Source: Globisporangium splendens
Lineage: Eukaryota > Oomycota > Peronosporomycetes > Pythiales > Pythiaceae
DNA: 64,000 nucleotides
Direction: 5' to 3'
Assembly (NCBI GenBank): GCA_006386115.1
Contig: VFIW01000126.1
Location: forward strand, 56,349-120,348
Below the pieces are notes generated by a model. That model was not told the DNA's origin, ran no database searches, and saw only the letters and a list, made by a program, of their open reading frames with translations. A program made the translations under genes and the position numbers. Shown here in pieces: positions 50,769 through 61,114 of this stretch. Position 1 is the stretch's first letter, and the number at the start of each line of letters is the position of its first letter.

Positions 50769-53700
50769 ATGCCGAAAGATTCACTGCCGCCTGCGTACGC
50801 GGAGCTGCGCACGCCGACTTCGCTCGCAGAGGGCACGACAGCTTTGCCTTGGAAGAAACCGACGGTGCCTGATGATGCTGGCTCAATAACACCGGATGAA
50901 ACAGATGGCGCGCCGAAGATCGTACCACTCGCGACTCTTTTCTCATTTGCTGACAAGACGGACAAGGTACTGATGACTGTGGGCTCGATCGGAGCACTGG
51001 TTGCAGGTCTCGGCCAGCCCGTGCAGATCATCCTCATCGGAAACGTCATGAACGCGTTCAACCCAACGGAGCTCCCCGATGCAGATACCATGAAGCACAA
51101 TGTGAACTCGGTGGCACTGAACTTTGTGTGGGTCGGGCTCGGGATGATCGTCGGCGGGTTCATTCAAGTCGCATGCTGGTCCCTGACGGCTTCACGACAA
51201 GCGAAACGTATTCGAAGCAGCTATGTGAATGCGATCCTGACAAAGGATATCGGGTGGTTCGATGTGAACGATCCAAAACAACTAGCCACGCGCGTCGCTG
51301 ATTCTACGGTCACGTTGCAGGAAGGCATGGGGCGCAAGATCGGCGATGGACTGCACTTCTTCTCGATGGGGTTCGCTGGTATCGTCATCGGGTTGATCAA
51401 AGGCTGGGAGCTCGCACTCGTGCTGCTCGCGTTCACGCCCCTAATCGCTGCCACGGCGTTTGTCTCGATGAAGTTCATGGCGGCCGCGACCCAAATCGGC
51501 ATTGAGTCCTATGGGATCGCTGGCGCAATTGCTCAAGAGGCGTTGGGCAACGTGCGCACCGTCCACATGTTCAACTCGATCTCTCAGTTTGTGACAAAAT
51601 ACGGTGCGGCGTTGGAAGTGTCGACGAAAGCAGGGATCAAGAAAGGATTCGCCGTGGGCTGGGGCACGGGTGTCATGTTCTTCACGATCTACTGTACGTA
51701 CGCTGCTGGGCTTTACTTTGGAGCGGTCCAAATCTCGAATGACCAACTGAATGGCTCTCAATGCACGGGCCATGGTTGTTACGACGGAGGGAAGGTGATC
51801 ACAATCTTCTTCGCCATCATCATGGGTGCGATGGCTCTTGGGCAGGCAGGACCGAGTGTCCAAGCTATCTATGCTGCAAGAACCTGTGCATACGATGTCT
51901 TCCGCGTCATCAACGAGAAGTCTGCGATCAACCCTCTTGACGCGAGCGGTCGAAGATTAGAGCAAGTCGCTGGCACAATCTGTCTCTCCAACATCACGTT
52001 CGCATACCCATCCCGCCCAGAAGTCAACGTGTGTAGTGGATATTCCTTGACCATTGAAGCTGGCGAGACAGTCGCTCTTGTTGGCCCGAGCGGCAGCGGG
52101 AAGAGCACCATTGTTTCGTTGCTGGAGCGTTTTTATGATCCTCAAGCTGGTTCCGTCCAAATCGACGGCGTTGATATTCGGGAACTGAACGTAAAGTGGC
52201 TGCGTCAACAAATTGGTCTTGTGGGTCAGGAGCCGGCGCTGTTCGCTACGTCGATCCTTGAGAATATTCGACATGGCGCTCCAGATGCAACGGATGAACA
52301 AGTTTATGAAGCCGCGAAGAAAGCCAACGCGTTCATGTTTATCATGTCATTCCCCCAAGGTTTCGACACTGAAGTCGGAGAACGAGGCACTCAACTCTCG
52401 GGCGGCCAAAAGCAGCGAATCGCTATTGCTCGAGCAATCATAAAAAATCCTCCGATCCTGCTGCTTGATGAAGCGACGAGTGCGCTGGACACAGAAAGTG
52501 AACGAGTCGTGCAAGAGTCACTGGATTCTTTGTTGGCAACGTCCAAACGAACGACTATTATCATCGCACACCGTCTCTCGACTATCCAAGGAGCAGATCG
52601 AATTGCAGTTCATGATGGCGGGCAAATTGTGGAAATCGGTTCTCACGATGAGCTCATGGCTATTCGTGGTGGACATTACAAAAGCTTGGTTGAGTTACAG
52701 AGTCGAGGTATCGATCGTGGGGACTACACCATCTCAGAAAAGTACGCAGAAAAGTCAAGTCAGCTTGTGCCAGTCCCGACCAAGAATTCACTGGAGTCAG
52801 GGTTGGAGCGCAGAGCTAGTGCCCACAGTGAGAAACAGTTTGTCCCGGACGGAGATGGAGAGAGTAAAGCTGACGACGAAGCGGCATACCATGTTCCTGC
52901 CTCTCGAATCTGGAAGTTGAGTCGTCCCGAGTGGAAATTCTTTGTGCTGGGAAGTTTCGGAGCGGTGCTAAACGCTGCGGTCTTTCCGTTGTGGGGAGTG
53001 ATCTTGAGTAAGATCATCGTCCTTCTTTTTGACTATTCGAAGACCCCGAACGAAATGCGCGCGGATGCTCGGCTCTGGTCGCTGGCTTTCGTTATCCTCG
53101 GGCTGATTTTCGGGTTGGCGATCATAATGCAGAACTACGGATTTGCCGTTGCGTCGCAAAATCTTGTTTCTCGAGTGCGCTTTCAAACGTTCCACTCGAT
53201 GCTGGAACAAGAGATTGGGTGGTTCGATTTGGACGAGAACACATCAGGCGCGTTGGTTTCTCGACTTGCAACTGACTCTGCGACACTGCAGGCCATTACG
53301 TCCGATACGCTAAACCAAGGTCTTGTCAACATCACGACGCTCTGTATCGGTCTCTCGATTTGCTTTTACTACAGCTGGCAAATGTCGCTCGCTGCGCTGT
53401 CGATGTTCCCAGTGATGATGCTCTTCGCTACGGTCCAATCGAAAGCACAAACCGGGAATCTAAACAACCGCAAGAACAACAATGCAGATATTGCTGCCGG
53501 TTCTTTGCTTTCCGAGTCGATTGAATCAATCCGAACGGTTGCATCATTCAGCATGGAGTACGCTATAACGACTGCATACACAGCCTTCTTGGACGTCTCG
53601 AAGAATGCCGACATCAAAGTTGGTGTTGTTGGCGGAGTAACGTTTGGAGTCTCTCAAGGTGCGATGTACATCAGCATCGCGTTCCTGTTCTGGCTGGGTG

Positions 53701-54662
53701 GCAAGTGGGTTGCTGAGAAGACCATCACTTTTGAAGATATGTTTATGGTAATGATGGTTCTCGTCATGAGCACGTTTGCTGTGGGCCTGGCTGCTCAGAA
53801 TCTAACAGACAGCTCCAAGGCAAAGAAGGCAGCTCAGAACGTCTTCCAAATCATCGATCGCGTCCCAGCAATTGATTCGAGTGCGCCAACCGGAGATATT
53901 CCCACCACCTTGAAAGGAGAGATTGAGTTCCACGACGTTGCGTTTACGTACCCGTCCCGACCAGACGCGCAAATCTACAGAAGCTACAGTCTGAAGGTGG
54001 CAAGCGGCCAGACTGTCGCGCTTGTTGGTGCAAGTGGGAGCGGAAAAAGCACCGCGATTGCCCTGTTAGAGCGGTTCTATGACCCATCCGCAGGGATCGT
54101 AACGCTAGACGGCAAGAACATCCGCGACATCAACGTCACGTGGCTCCGCGAGCGGATATCGCTGGTGAGCCAGGAGCCAGTGCTCTTTTCTGGAACCATT
54201 GCAGACAATATTGGTATGGGTAAGCCTGGAGCTACTCGCGACGACATCATTGACGCTGCGACCAAGGCAAACGCCCACGACTTTATCTGCAACTTCCCAC
54301 TTGGTTACGACACGGAGGTTGGAGACCGTGGCGCTCAAGTGTCCGGCGGTCAGAAGCAACGCATTGCGATTGCACGTGCGATCTTGCGCGATCCGGATGT
54401 ACTGTTGCTGGATGAAGCCACAAGCGCGCTGGATAATGAGAGCGAGCGCGTGGTCCAAGAATCACTCGATCGCTTGCTGGCATTGAAGAAACGTACGACG
54501 ATTATTGTGGCACATCGGCTTTCAACCATCCGCAACGCCGATCTGATCGCGGTGACGCATAATGGCGCCATCGTCGAACAAGGCACACACAGCCACCTTA
54601 TGGAGCTACCTAATGGTGTTTACAAATCGCTTGTGGCGAGACAAATGAATGCGACGTCCTGA
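50769..54662 (+). CDS. Full-size ABCB (P-glycoprotein/MDR) transporter
   Basis: A single exon of 1297 residues in the order TMD-NBD-TMD-NBD. The first nucleotide-binding domain has GPSGSGKST (Walker A), TQLSGGQKQRIAIARAI (signature), LLLDEATSALD (Walker B) and an IIIAHRLST switch. The second has GASGSGKST, AQVSGGQKQRIAIARAI and LLLDEATSALD. All catalytic Glu and His residues are kept, so both sites should hydrolyse ATP. Each TMD has about six helices with typical intracellular coupling segments (QEALGNVRTVHMF and SESIESIRTVASF). A linker of about 100 residues joins the halves. It exports hydrophobic compounds, peptides or lipids at the plasma membrane or vacuole; substrate is unknown. The ATG at 50769 is the first in frame; the region 50631-50768 is open but has no ATG. 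Confidence 0.95.
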   Translation: MPKDSLPPAYAELRTPTSLAEGTTALPWKKPTVPDDAGSITPDETDGAPKIVPLATLFSFADKTDKVLMTVGSIGALVAGLGQPVQIILIGNVMNAFNPTELPDADTMKHNVNSVALNFVWVGLGMIVGGFIQVACWSLTASRQAKRIRSSYVNAILTKDIGWFDVNDPKQLATRVADSTVTLQEGMGRKIGDGLHFFSMGFAGIVIGLIKGWELALVLLAFTPLIAATAFVSMKFMAAATQIGIESYGIAGAIAQEALGNVRTVHMFNSISQFVTKYGAALEVSTKAGIKKGFAVGWGTGVMFFTIYCTYAAGLYFGAVQISNDQLNGSQCTGHGCYDGGKVITIFFAIIMGAMALGQAGPSVQAIYAARTCAYDVFRVINEKSAINPLDASGRRLEQVAGTICLSNITFAYPSRPEVNVCSGYSLTIEAGETVALVGPSGSGKSTIVSLLERFYDPQAGSVQIDGVDIRELNVKWLRQQIGLVGQEPALFATSILENIRHGAPDATDEQVYEAAKKANAFMFIMSFPQGFDTEVGERGTQLSGGQKQRIAIARAIIKNPPILLLDEATSALDTESERVVQESLDSLLATSKRTTIIIAHRLSTIQGADRIAVHDGGQIVEIGSHDELMAIRGGHYKSLVELQSRGIDRGDYTISEKYAEKSSQLVPVPTKNSLESGLERRASAHSEKQFVPDGDGESKADDEAAYHVPASRIWKLSRPEWKFFVLGSFGAVLNAAVFPLWGVILSKIIVLLFDYSKTPNEMRADARLWSLAFVILGLIFGLAIIMQNYGFAVASQNLVSRVRFQTFHSMLEQEIGWFDLDENTSGALVSRLATDSATLQAITSDTLNQGLVNITTLCIGLSICFYYSWQMSLAALSMFPVMMLFATVQSKAQTGNLNNRKNNNADIAAGSLLSESIESIRTVASFSMEYAITTAYTAFLDVSKNADIKVGVVGGVTFGVSQGAMYISIAFLFWLGGKWVAEKTITFEDMFMVMMVLVMSTFAVGLAAQNLTDSSKAKKAAQNVFQIIDRVPAIDSSAPTGDIPTTLKGEIEFHDVAFTYPSRPDAQIYRSYSLKVASGQTVALVGASGSGKSTAIALLERFYDPSAGIVTLDGKNIRDINVTWLRERISLVSQEPVLFSGTIADNIGMGKPGATRDDIIDAATKANAHDFICNFPLGYDTEVGDRGAQVSGGQKQRIAIARAILRDPDVLLLDEATSALDNESERVVQESLDRLLALKKRTTIIVAHRLSTIRNADLIAVTHNGAIVEQGTHSHLMELPNGVYKSLVARQMNATS

Positions 54663-55248
54663 ACATCTCATCGTAGTTGTCGCTGACCACCAATAAACGA
54701 ACGAGTTGTACACATGACAATTTTTCGCTATGGGTATTGGATCGCATGATCCTTGGACACCAGTAGATGGAGTGATGGCGATAGACCTCCAGTCTAAATC
54801 ACCACAATCGCGCAGTTGCAGTTTGTCCGATTTCGAAAAGGGCCAAAGAACTGCGTCCTACTTCGAAGTGTCTTGGGTCGAACCTTTGGCGCAATGGGTT
54901 CGATACACTGATTTATGCTAATGGTGTCCTACTCTGGTTAAAATTCTGAACACTCTGTTCGTTAAGTGCGCACCGGGTGGGTCATTTCATCGGGGGATTC
55001 GCTGGCTCGAAACCCAGTGACCACCCACCCGCAAGCACAGAAATTTCCCTAGTTGCACAGTTGGATTCATAAATGCGGTTCCTTGACCGTAATAAGTAAA
55101 AGACCACTTGCTCCAAAGCCAAGCCAGTTCAGTCTTGCTTGCGTTTTGGGTGAAGGGTCTTTCTCTTTGTTATTCTCTCTTCGCACGCGCTGACAGCAGC
55201 ACGCACACCAGAAGCAGTGGCAGCACGCATACCAGAAGCACCGGCAGC
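54663..55248. other. Intergenic region with a long-armed inverted repeat
   Basis: This 586-bp gap lies between ABCB and the GH5-like gene. An inverted repeat CGGGTGGGT (54974-54982) and ACCCACCCG (55023-55031) flanks a 40-nt loop. It could form a hairpin in the RNA or be part of a small element. A 24-bp tandem repeat begins at 55197, running into the GH5 start. Confidence 0.45.
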
Positions 55249-55263
55249 ATGCACACGCGCTGG
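55197..55263. repeat. 24-bp tandem repeat that contains the GH5 start codon
   Basis: Two full units (55197-55220 and 55221-55244) and a partial third (from 55245) share CAGCAYGCAYACC. In units 1 and 2 the second codon of the frame is ACG; in unit 3 it is ATG (55249), the likely start of the glucanase-like protein. Confidence 0.75.
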
Positions 55264-56995
55264 CTTGGCGTTATCGCGGCACTCGTCGCCTCGGCGGACG
55301 TATCGCTCGCGGCGAACACAACGTCGACCACGTCGTCGACCTTCATCAACTTTCGCTCCGTGAACGGGAAACTGCTTGCGGACGGCGAGACCTTTTACAT
55401 CAAGGGCATCAACTGGTTTGGCTTCGGTGCGTTCTCACACTCTCACAACGCAACGCATAGAGTCATTTTGGATCTCATACATTCACATCAACTTTCTAAC
55501 TTTTTTTTTTTTCTCTTCTAATGTCGTTTTCACATCACACGCAGAAACAATCGAAGGAGTTGTGCAGGGTTTGTGGCCGTCGGCGACGACAATTGAGACA
55601 GCACTTGATACGCTCGTTGAGAACGACTTTAACGCGGTTCGCCTTCCGTTGGCCTTGGACTCTGTGATCAACGACCCTGATGTTAGCAACGATCAGACTG
55701 CGGGTACAACAGCTCTCGCAGGCAAAACGTACCTGGAGGTGCTCGATTACTTCGTGAACGAGGCGCGGAAACGCAACATTCTTGTGCTCTTGGACAGTCA
55801 TCGTATTGAAGCTGCTGAGCCTGATTTCCCAGATGTTGCGGAACCGGCAAAGATCACTCCTGCACTTGAGAAGCTTGCGACGCGATACTGCAACAACCCT
55901 GCGACGTGGAACGTCTTTGGCATCGACATCAAGAACGAACCAAAGGGGACAGCCACTTGGGGATCGGGTGACGAAGCTACTGACTGGCGACTTGCAGCGG
56001 CTACGATTGGAAACGCTGTGCTTGCGAAATGTGCGCGTATGCTAATTTTTGTGGAAGGGGTGCAGACCAATATCAAAGGATCCACTGTTTCATGGGGCCA
56101 GGCAGGCGGATCGTTGCAAGGGGCGAAAGATTACCCTGTCAAGCTCAAGAACATGGAGAGACTCGTGTACAGCCCTCACGTTATCTCGCCCGGCGTGGAT
56201 TTCAAGTCTCCATGGTGGACCGCATCAACTTTCCCAAAGAATATGATTGCCATCTGGGACGAGTACTTTGGATCTGTGCCCACGGATACTGGGAATGCCG
56301 TGGTCGTCGGCGCTTGGGGAGCCAAAATGACAGGAAATGATTTGAAATGGGCTAATACCCTTGCGACCTACCTCAGCGACAACAGCATTGGTTCTTTCTA
56401 CTGGGCGTTCAATCCTCAATCAGCAGATACGGGTGGGTTCGTGATGGACGACTGGAGAACTCCAGTTGAAGAACGTGTGGAATTACTCGAGCCATTGCCG
56501 TCCACTCCGCTGGACAACATCTTGAAGAAATATGCGGAATGTGCAACTACGTGTGCTGGTAACGGAAACTGCGTGAGTGGCACGTGCGAGTGCTATGCGG
56601 GTTGGACAGGTCCACAGTGTGAGATCTGCACCGCTGGAGACCGGGAAGCGTGCGGGAATGATGGTATCTGCCAAGAGGATAGCACGTGCTTGTGCGACGC
56701 TGGAGTGAACGGCAAGTATTGCGGCGGAGCTGACTGCGGCAGTGTCAACTGTGGAGACAGCAAGAACGCTGGCTGTGTGGACGGTACGTGCGTGTGCACG
56801 TACGGATGCGTTGGCAACTCCTGTACGCAATGCGCAGGCGACAGTGCGGAGCTTTCTTCTGGAAGCTCGGGTGCGACCATTCTTTGCGACACGTGTCCTG
56901 CATTGGTGGTGGCATCCCATGCGGCGGCGCTCGTTGCTGTGGCGACGATGAACATTTTCGTTTCAGCGCTGGTGGCGTTGTTCGTGTTTGTCTAG
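55249..56995 (+). CDS. Secreted, probably GPI-anchored GH5 glucanase-like protein; nucleophile lost
   Basis: Two exons (55249-55426, 55545-56995) give 542 residues. Residues 1-22 are a signal peptide (MHTRWLGVIAALVASADVSL). The GH5 barrel starts KGINWFGFETIEGVVQGLWP and has NDFNAVRLPLALDS, then WNVFGIDIKNEPKG, whose Glu is the acid/base. Oomycete GH5 exo-1,3-beta-glucanases and cellulases normally show VVIGEWGGK; here it is VVVGAWGAK, so the nucleophile Glu is Ala (codon GCT). The later SFYWAFNPQSADTGGFVMDD segment is typical. About 115 residues of EGF-like cysteine pattern follow (CAGNGNCVSGTCECYAGWTG, CGSVNCGDSKNAGC). A Ser/Gly stretch and a hydrophobic tail (LVAVATMNIFVSALVALFVF) suggest a GPI anchor. 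It may bind cell-wall glucan without cleaving it. A T-run precedes the intron's acceptor. Confidence 0.87.
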
Positions 56996-57980
56996 ATCTC
57001 ACTTTGCCTTTTTTAGGCAAGTAACCTGAAGGCTCCTCTTTTTCACGTGGAATTTGCTCTGCCTCCAAAAGCAGTCACGCTTTGTTTGTTTTTTTGTTTT
57101 TTTTTTCACATCTTACAACATTAACGCAGCACAAAGACATCATGCTTCGCGTTGCAACACAGATCAATCTATACGCATATTTCCAATCACTCGTGAAGCG
57201 CGGCACTCAGTCACAACTATTGCTCCTGCCACAAACTTTGAACCGATTTTTAAACCTCCATAGCTTCATCAATTTTTAGAGTTGGAGTTTTCAGGAAGTC
57301 TTTGTGAGATGGTCGTGCTTGATCTGGTACTTTTTCACAGGCATTTTTACGTGAGAAATGAGAAGCCAAGTGAGATCGTGCGCGCTTCTGTCAGAAGAAA
57401 GAGTCCAGCCTAACTTGCTAGCAAATTAAGGTATCTTTGCCGTTTCCCATTCAAATGTGCACAAGTTGCGCAACAGAATCGGCGCACAGCTTTCTCCGAT
57501 TGGAGCCTCAACGGCGACGCAATGGAGGCGAAATGCTCGTGCACCTGACGGTAATTTATTCGTCAGCCAGTGATGCCATCCGTAATTTTGTCATTGCGTC
57601 TGCAGAGCTATGCAAGATTTATCGCGGAAAGCGCCAAACGAAAGCTCAAACACGTGGCATGCTAATGGTCTAATTAGTGTTTGCTGATTCACAGTGGTTG
57701 CTCAGAAATCGGCACTTGAATGAAGGGTACCCAAAAATCGGGTCGAAACCCGTGGCTGGAACAATAGGAACTTCAAGACGTGTAGGAAACAGACGAGGCA
57801 TAGAGGGAGGAAGAGTGGTACTGTATTTTAGCAAACAAATAACCGCTCTTTGTCAGCTCGTCCGAATGACGACGACGATATTCACGACTTCGGCTGAGCA
57901 TGTCCATGTTTTCAGAAATGATACGAGTCACTCCCAGACGATATGCAACGCACACCTGTCAGGCGAAACACCTGAGGATA
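56996..57980. other. Intergenic region, 1 kb, no gene seen
   Basis: The composition drifts to lower GC. A T-rich run sits at about 57084-57110 after the GH5 stop. A 78-codon frame at 57437-57673 lacks any domain-like feature. Nothing else is seen. Confidence 0.4.
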
Positions 57981-58433
57981 TTAGCAATGGACCTTTCCAG
58001 TCGTCTGGCAGTTGAAAACACTGAAAGCAGCACCGTTGGCGCATTTGCCAGTAGCGATCGTGCGCGATTGCTCGACTCCAGTGCGTACTCGCCAGTAGCG
58101 AACCCACGCTCCTTGACCACCGGCGCTCTCGATCACGTAGCCATCACGACCCTTGAAGATATTGTTCTGCACGAAATCCGCCGCCCACTTGTAGCAGTAC
58201 GGCGTCGAGATCCAGCAAGCCACTTGACGACACTCTTTCTTGTTCTTGAAAAGGTCGAGGATGTGTGGCAACAGATCAACCGCCACGGACGCAACGTCCA
58301 GTCCAGTCGAGCCCCCACCCTTCAAGCCTTGTGCCACTTGCGCTTCAGCTGCGACTTCCGCTTCGGCGGTCACGACGTTGCTCGTGTGAGCGACCGCCAT
58401 GACCAATAGACTCAGAAGTGCGTTCTTGATCAT
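57981..58433 (-). CDS. Small secreted protein, 150 aa, cysteine-containing
   Basis: A single exon of 150 residues from the ATG at 58433. Residues 1-23 (MIKNALLSLLVMAVAHTSNV) are a clear signal peptide with cleavage likely near VTA-EAE. The mature part begins with an Ala/Glu-rich stretch, then GGGSTGLDVASVAVDLLPHI. A cysteine-rich end follows: CRQVACWISTPYCYKWAADF, GKCANGAAFSVFNC and the last residue Cys. The six cysteines suggest disulfide-bonded extracellular folding. No RxLR or LxLFLAK motif is present near the signal peptide, so it is not a standard oomycete cytoplasmic effector. It may act in the apoplast or cell wall; the function is unknown. An Inr-like element lies 68 bp upstream of the start. 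Confidence 0.75.
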   Translation of the reverse strand: MIKNALLSLLVMAVAHTSNVVTAEAEVAAEAQVAQGLKGGGSTGLDVASVAVDLLPHILDLFKNKKECRQVACWISTPYCYKWAADFVQNNIFKGRDGYVIESAGGQGAWVRYWRVRTGVEQSRTIATGKCANGAAFSVFNCQTTGKVHC

Positions 58434-58500
58434 GATGGATGACGGAGGAAGGGGTCTGGTCTTGAGAGTCAGGACTTGAACTTGCGGACTTGAGGTCGTT

Positions 58501-58511
58501 TTGAAGAATGA
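58501..58511 (-). promoter_or_regulatory. Oomycete Inr-like element, TCATTCTTCAA
   Basis: On the minus strand, TCATTCTTCAAAA matches the Inr part (TCATTYYNCA) of the oomycete core promoter, 68 bp upstream of the small secreted protein's ATG. The FPR half is only partly matched. Confidence 0.5.
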
Positions 58512-60080
58512 TCGACTGTTTCGAGAGACGAAAGGTGGGGTTCCGTGCTGCCTCTGGGCGACAGATGCAGTCGCATGGACTGGAAGATGCAATGCTCCGC
58601 GTACCTTTGCACATCAGTTGCCACACCCACCTCAAGATTACGGCCGAGTCGGTGTCGGCCACAGTCGTAATTTGAAACAGAGTATTGGGACGAGCTCGCG
58701 AACGATGATTTGCACTCCTCCATGTTGCAGCGTGAATTTAAACGACGATTTGCTCTTCTCTATTGCAGTGAGAGAATGACGATTGCATAGTCCCCTCACC
58801 AACCAGGTGTTCCACAATCTCGGCTGCCTACAGTGCGGTGAGTCCAGAATTACACTCGTTGACGTGCGCATCCATGGGAGTTGCGTCACGCATGTTTCCT
58901 TTGCCGACTAGGAAGTGCGCGAGTCCTCTCTTCCTGGACAACGCATTGGGTTGATACTACCAATGCTCGGGCATTGCTTCGTCAACTATTTTGTGCTACT
59001 GTAGCAGCTCCGCAGTGGCATTGAGGACACCGACGACGGACGAAATTATCCACAAACAAAATACAATCAACGACGTATTGATGCGACATAGGGGCGTAAA
59101 CATTTACGAGGTACATAAGTTTTTGGCCAATCAGATACTGAAAGAGACCTCCTACCTTTGTAAATGGATGGCATAAGGTTTGAATGTTGCTTTCATCAAT
59201 CAAAACAGCCAATATCACAATCTTGATGTTCTGCTCACGTGACAGTGTTTTCATACTTCAGCACCAATCAACCTGTGCCATATCAATGCGTCGTTGATTC
59301 ATCTTCCATCGCTTCCCACACTTGCTTGCAACCCGCGACGTTGCAAGGTTTGTTTCAGTGGAGTCGTTACGACACCTCTTTTGGAGCGGCCGCTGTTTTC
59401 ACTAGTTGAGGTAGTCCATACTTGGCACTCAATGTTTATCGAGCTGAAGGCTGTTGAGATCGAAGGCCAGTGCGTTAATCGAGCCGATTTATTACCAACA
59501 CGTCGTTGATTGTACAGACAGTATGCATCGTTTCTGCACCTCTCCTAGAGGGCAGTTTCATTAACCTGTGCAGATTAAGAAATGTTTGTGCTTGATGCAT
59601 CCAGCGAGGAATGCAATCGGATCGTTTCTCCCCAGTTCATCGGGTTTCGTTTTAGTAGGAGAAACTGCCTTGCTGAAGCGACAATAATAAATCGGCTCGA
59701 TTAGCGTATTATTGGGTAGCCTTGGGCTCTCAGCAGCCTTCGCCTCAATAACTGCAGAGTGCTAAGTGTACTGGCAAATGGACTATTTCAACTGATGACA
59801 TCCCCCGCCGCTCCCAAAGAGGTGCCATAAGATCTCCCTCCACTGAAATAAACTTTGCAACGTGACTTGCTGATATCTAGGGTTTTATTTGTAGAAGAAG
59901 TGCTGAGCGAGTCCGTCGCCATAGCTTTTGACAAGTTCAAACGTGGAAAAGTGCCTTCCCAAAGGCAGCAACATGCTCAACAGCTCGTCTGCATCCTGGA
60001 CGAAGGGCTATGCTTTCTCGTTCATTGGATGGACAGGCGAGGTCCTAGGGTAGAGTTTATGATGCACACCACGATTAAGA

Positions 60081-60139
60081 GGTTTAGGGTTTAGGTTTAT
60101 TGTATTAAAAATGTAAGATCACCAGAACTTAGGGTTTAG
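60081..60139. repeat. Interstitial TTTAGGG telomere-type motifs
   Basis: GGTTTAGGGTTTAGGTTTA at 60081-60099 and TTAGGGTTTAG at 60129-60139 are short runs of the TTTAGGG unit that oomycetes and plants use at telomeres. They are too short to be a chromosome end. Confidence 0.7.
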
Positions 60140-60420
60140 ATGCTGTCCTGTTTTAAAACGAACCCCACAAATTTCGTAGAAATTTGAGGGGTTATGTTTT
60201 CAAATATGGACAGCAACATGCCGCTATCCACAAATCCGTCTGAGGTCTAGTTCTCGAGATATTACGAAAAATCTTCAACATTGTCTCATATCTCAAAATC
60301 TGACCCCACGATCTCTCTCAAAATATCACCATCGAATTCTACGCCTTTGAAAACCCCATATCCGAAAGTTTTAGAAAAGTTAGGTATCTGGTGCTGAGCT
60401 ATGGCCATCCATTCATTTCT

Positions 60421-60610
60421 GCTACCTACTGGATTAGGCTATATCGAAAGTATTGACTTCTGCTATATCGAGTACTGAGTTAGGCAATGTGAAGAGTATT
60501 GAATTAAGCTATCAAAATGTAATGTTTTAGGACATCTTGATCTCTTGATTTATGACATATATTATGTACTGAAGTAAGCCATCTTGAGTAATGGTTTAGG
60601 ACATAATACG
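60421..60610. repeat. Degenerate ~23-bp tandem repeat, about eight units
   Basis: Successive units begin GCTATATCG, GCTATATCG, GCAATGTGA, GCTATCAAA, GACATCTTG, GACATATAT, GCCATCTTG and GACATAATA. Most end in a TTAG-, TTAA- or TTAT-like run. The spacing is 22-24 bp. Individual units differ by several bases, so the array is old. Confidence 0.6.
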
Positions 60611-61097
60611 AGTTGTTTCTAGGACACACAGTGTGCCCACCCAGGATCGAACATGGATTGATTGAGAATGTTCCCAAAGCATTGAGTGATACAAAATATC
60701 GTGTTGGTCTTGGCTACACAGTGTATTATTTATTTCAACTGCAGATGTTTTTATTGATATAGGTTATATGAACGATTTGGAATGATTCTTGCATTGGTTG
60801 TGCACCCCGAGGGTACAATGACGGTGACGACAAATCATTTGGTCCTCTTGCATTGCGTGGACATTCTAATTGACTTGAGAAATGACTGTCCACATAACGT
60901 ATCGATTAGAATTCTGTCTTCAAGTTGCATCTGATTGGCTGGTTTGTAAATCATGCAGCATGTGACACAGACAGAAGTTCAACCTGAGCAAAAATACGCA
61001 GTTGAAGTTGCATCTGAATGGCGACAGTGGACACGATGAAGCGTGTGACACAAACAGAGGATATGACAATGCGAAAGTTTTCTTCTTCTTCTTTTCT

Positions 61098-61111
61098 TCA
61101 TTTCCCAATTC
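61098..61111 (+). promoter_or_regulatory. Oomycete Inr+FPR core promoter match
   Basis: TCATTTCCCAATTC fits the consensus TCATTYYNCAWTTT at 13 of 14 positions and lies immediately upstream of the ATG at 61115. Transcription would then start almost at the start codon, giving a very short leader. Confidence 0.55.
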
Positions 61112-61114
61112 GCG

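Larger units (their letters stand above)
58512..61097. other. 2.6 kb gene-poor, AT-richer region
   Basis: No convincing gene. A 79-codon frame at 59855-60094 starts at TTG and has no partner exons. GC falls well below the gene-rich left part. Telomere-type motifs (about 60081-60139) and a degenerate 23-bp tandem repeat (about 60421-60610) lie here. It looks like decayed repeat or formerly subtelomeric sequence. Confidence 0.5.

Noticed and set aside
57981..58433. RxLR or Crinkler effector
   Set aside because: The protein has a signal peptide but no RxLR-EER or LxLFLAK motif in the expected position; called only as a small secreted protein.
59855..60094. 79-codon plus ORF starting at TTG
   Set aside because: No ATG, no neighbours, no recognisable protein pattern; it may be a fragment but cannot be supported.
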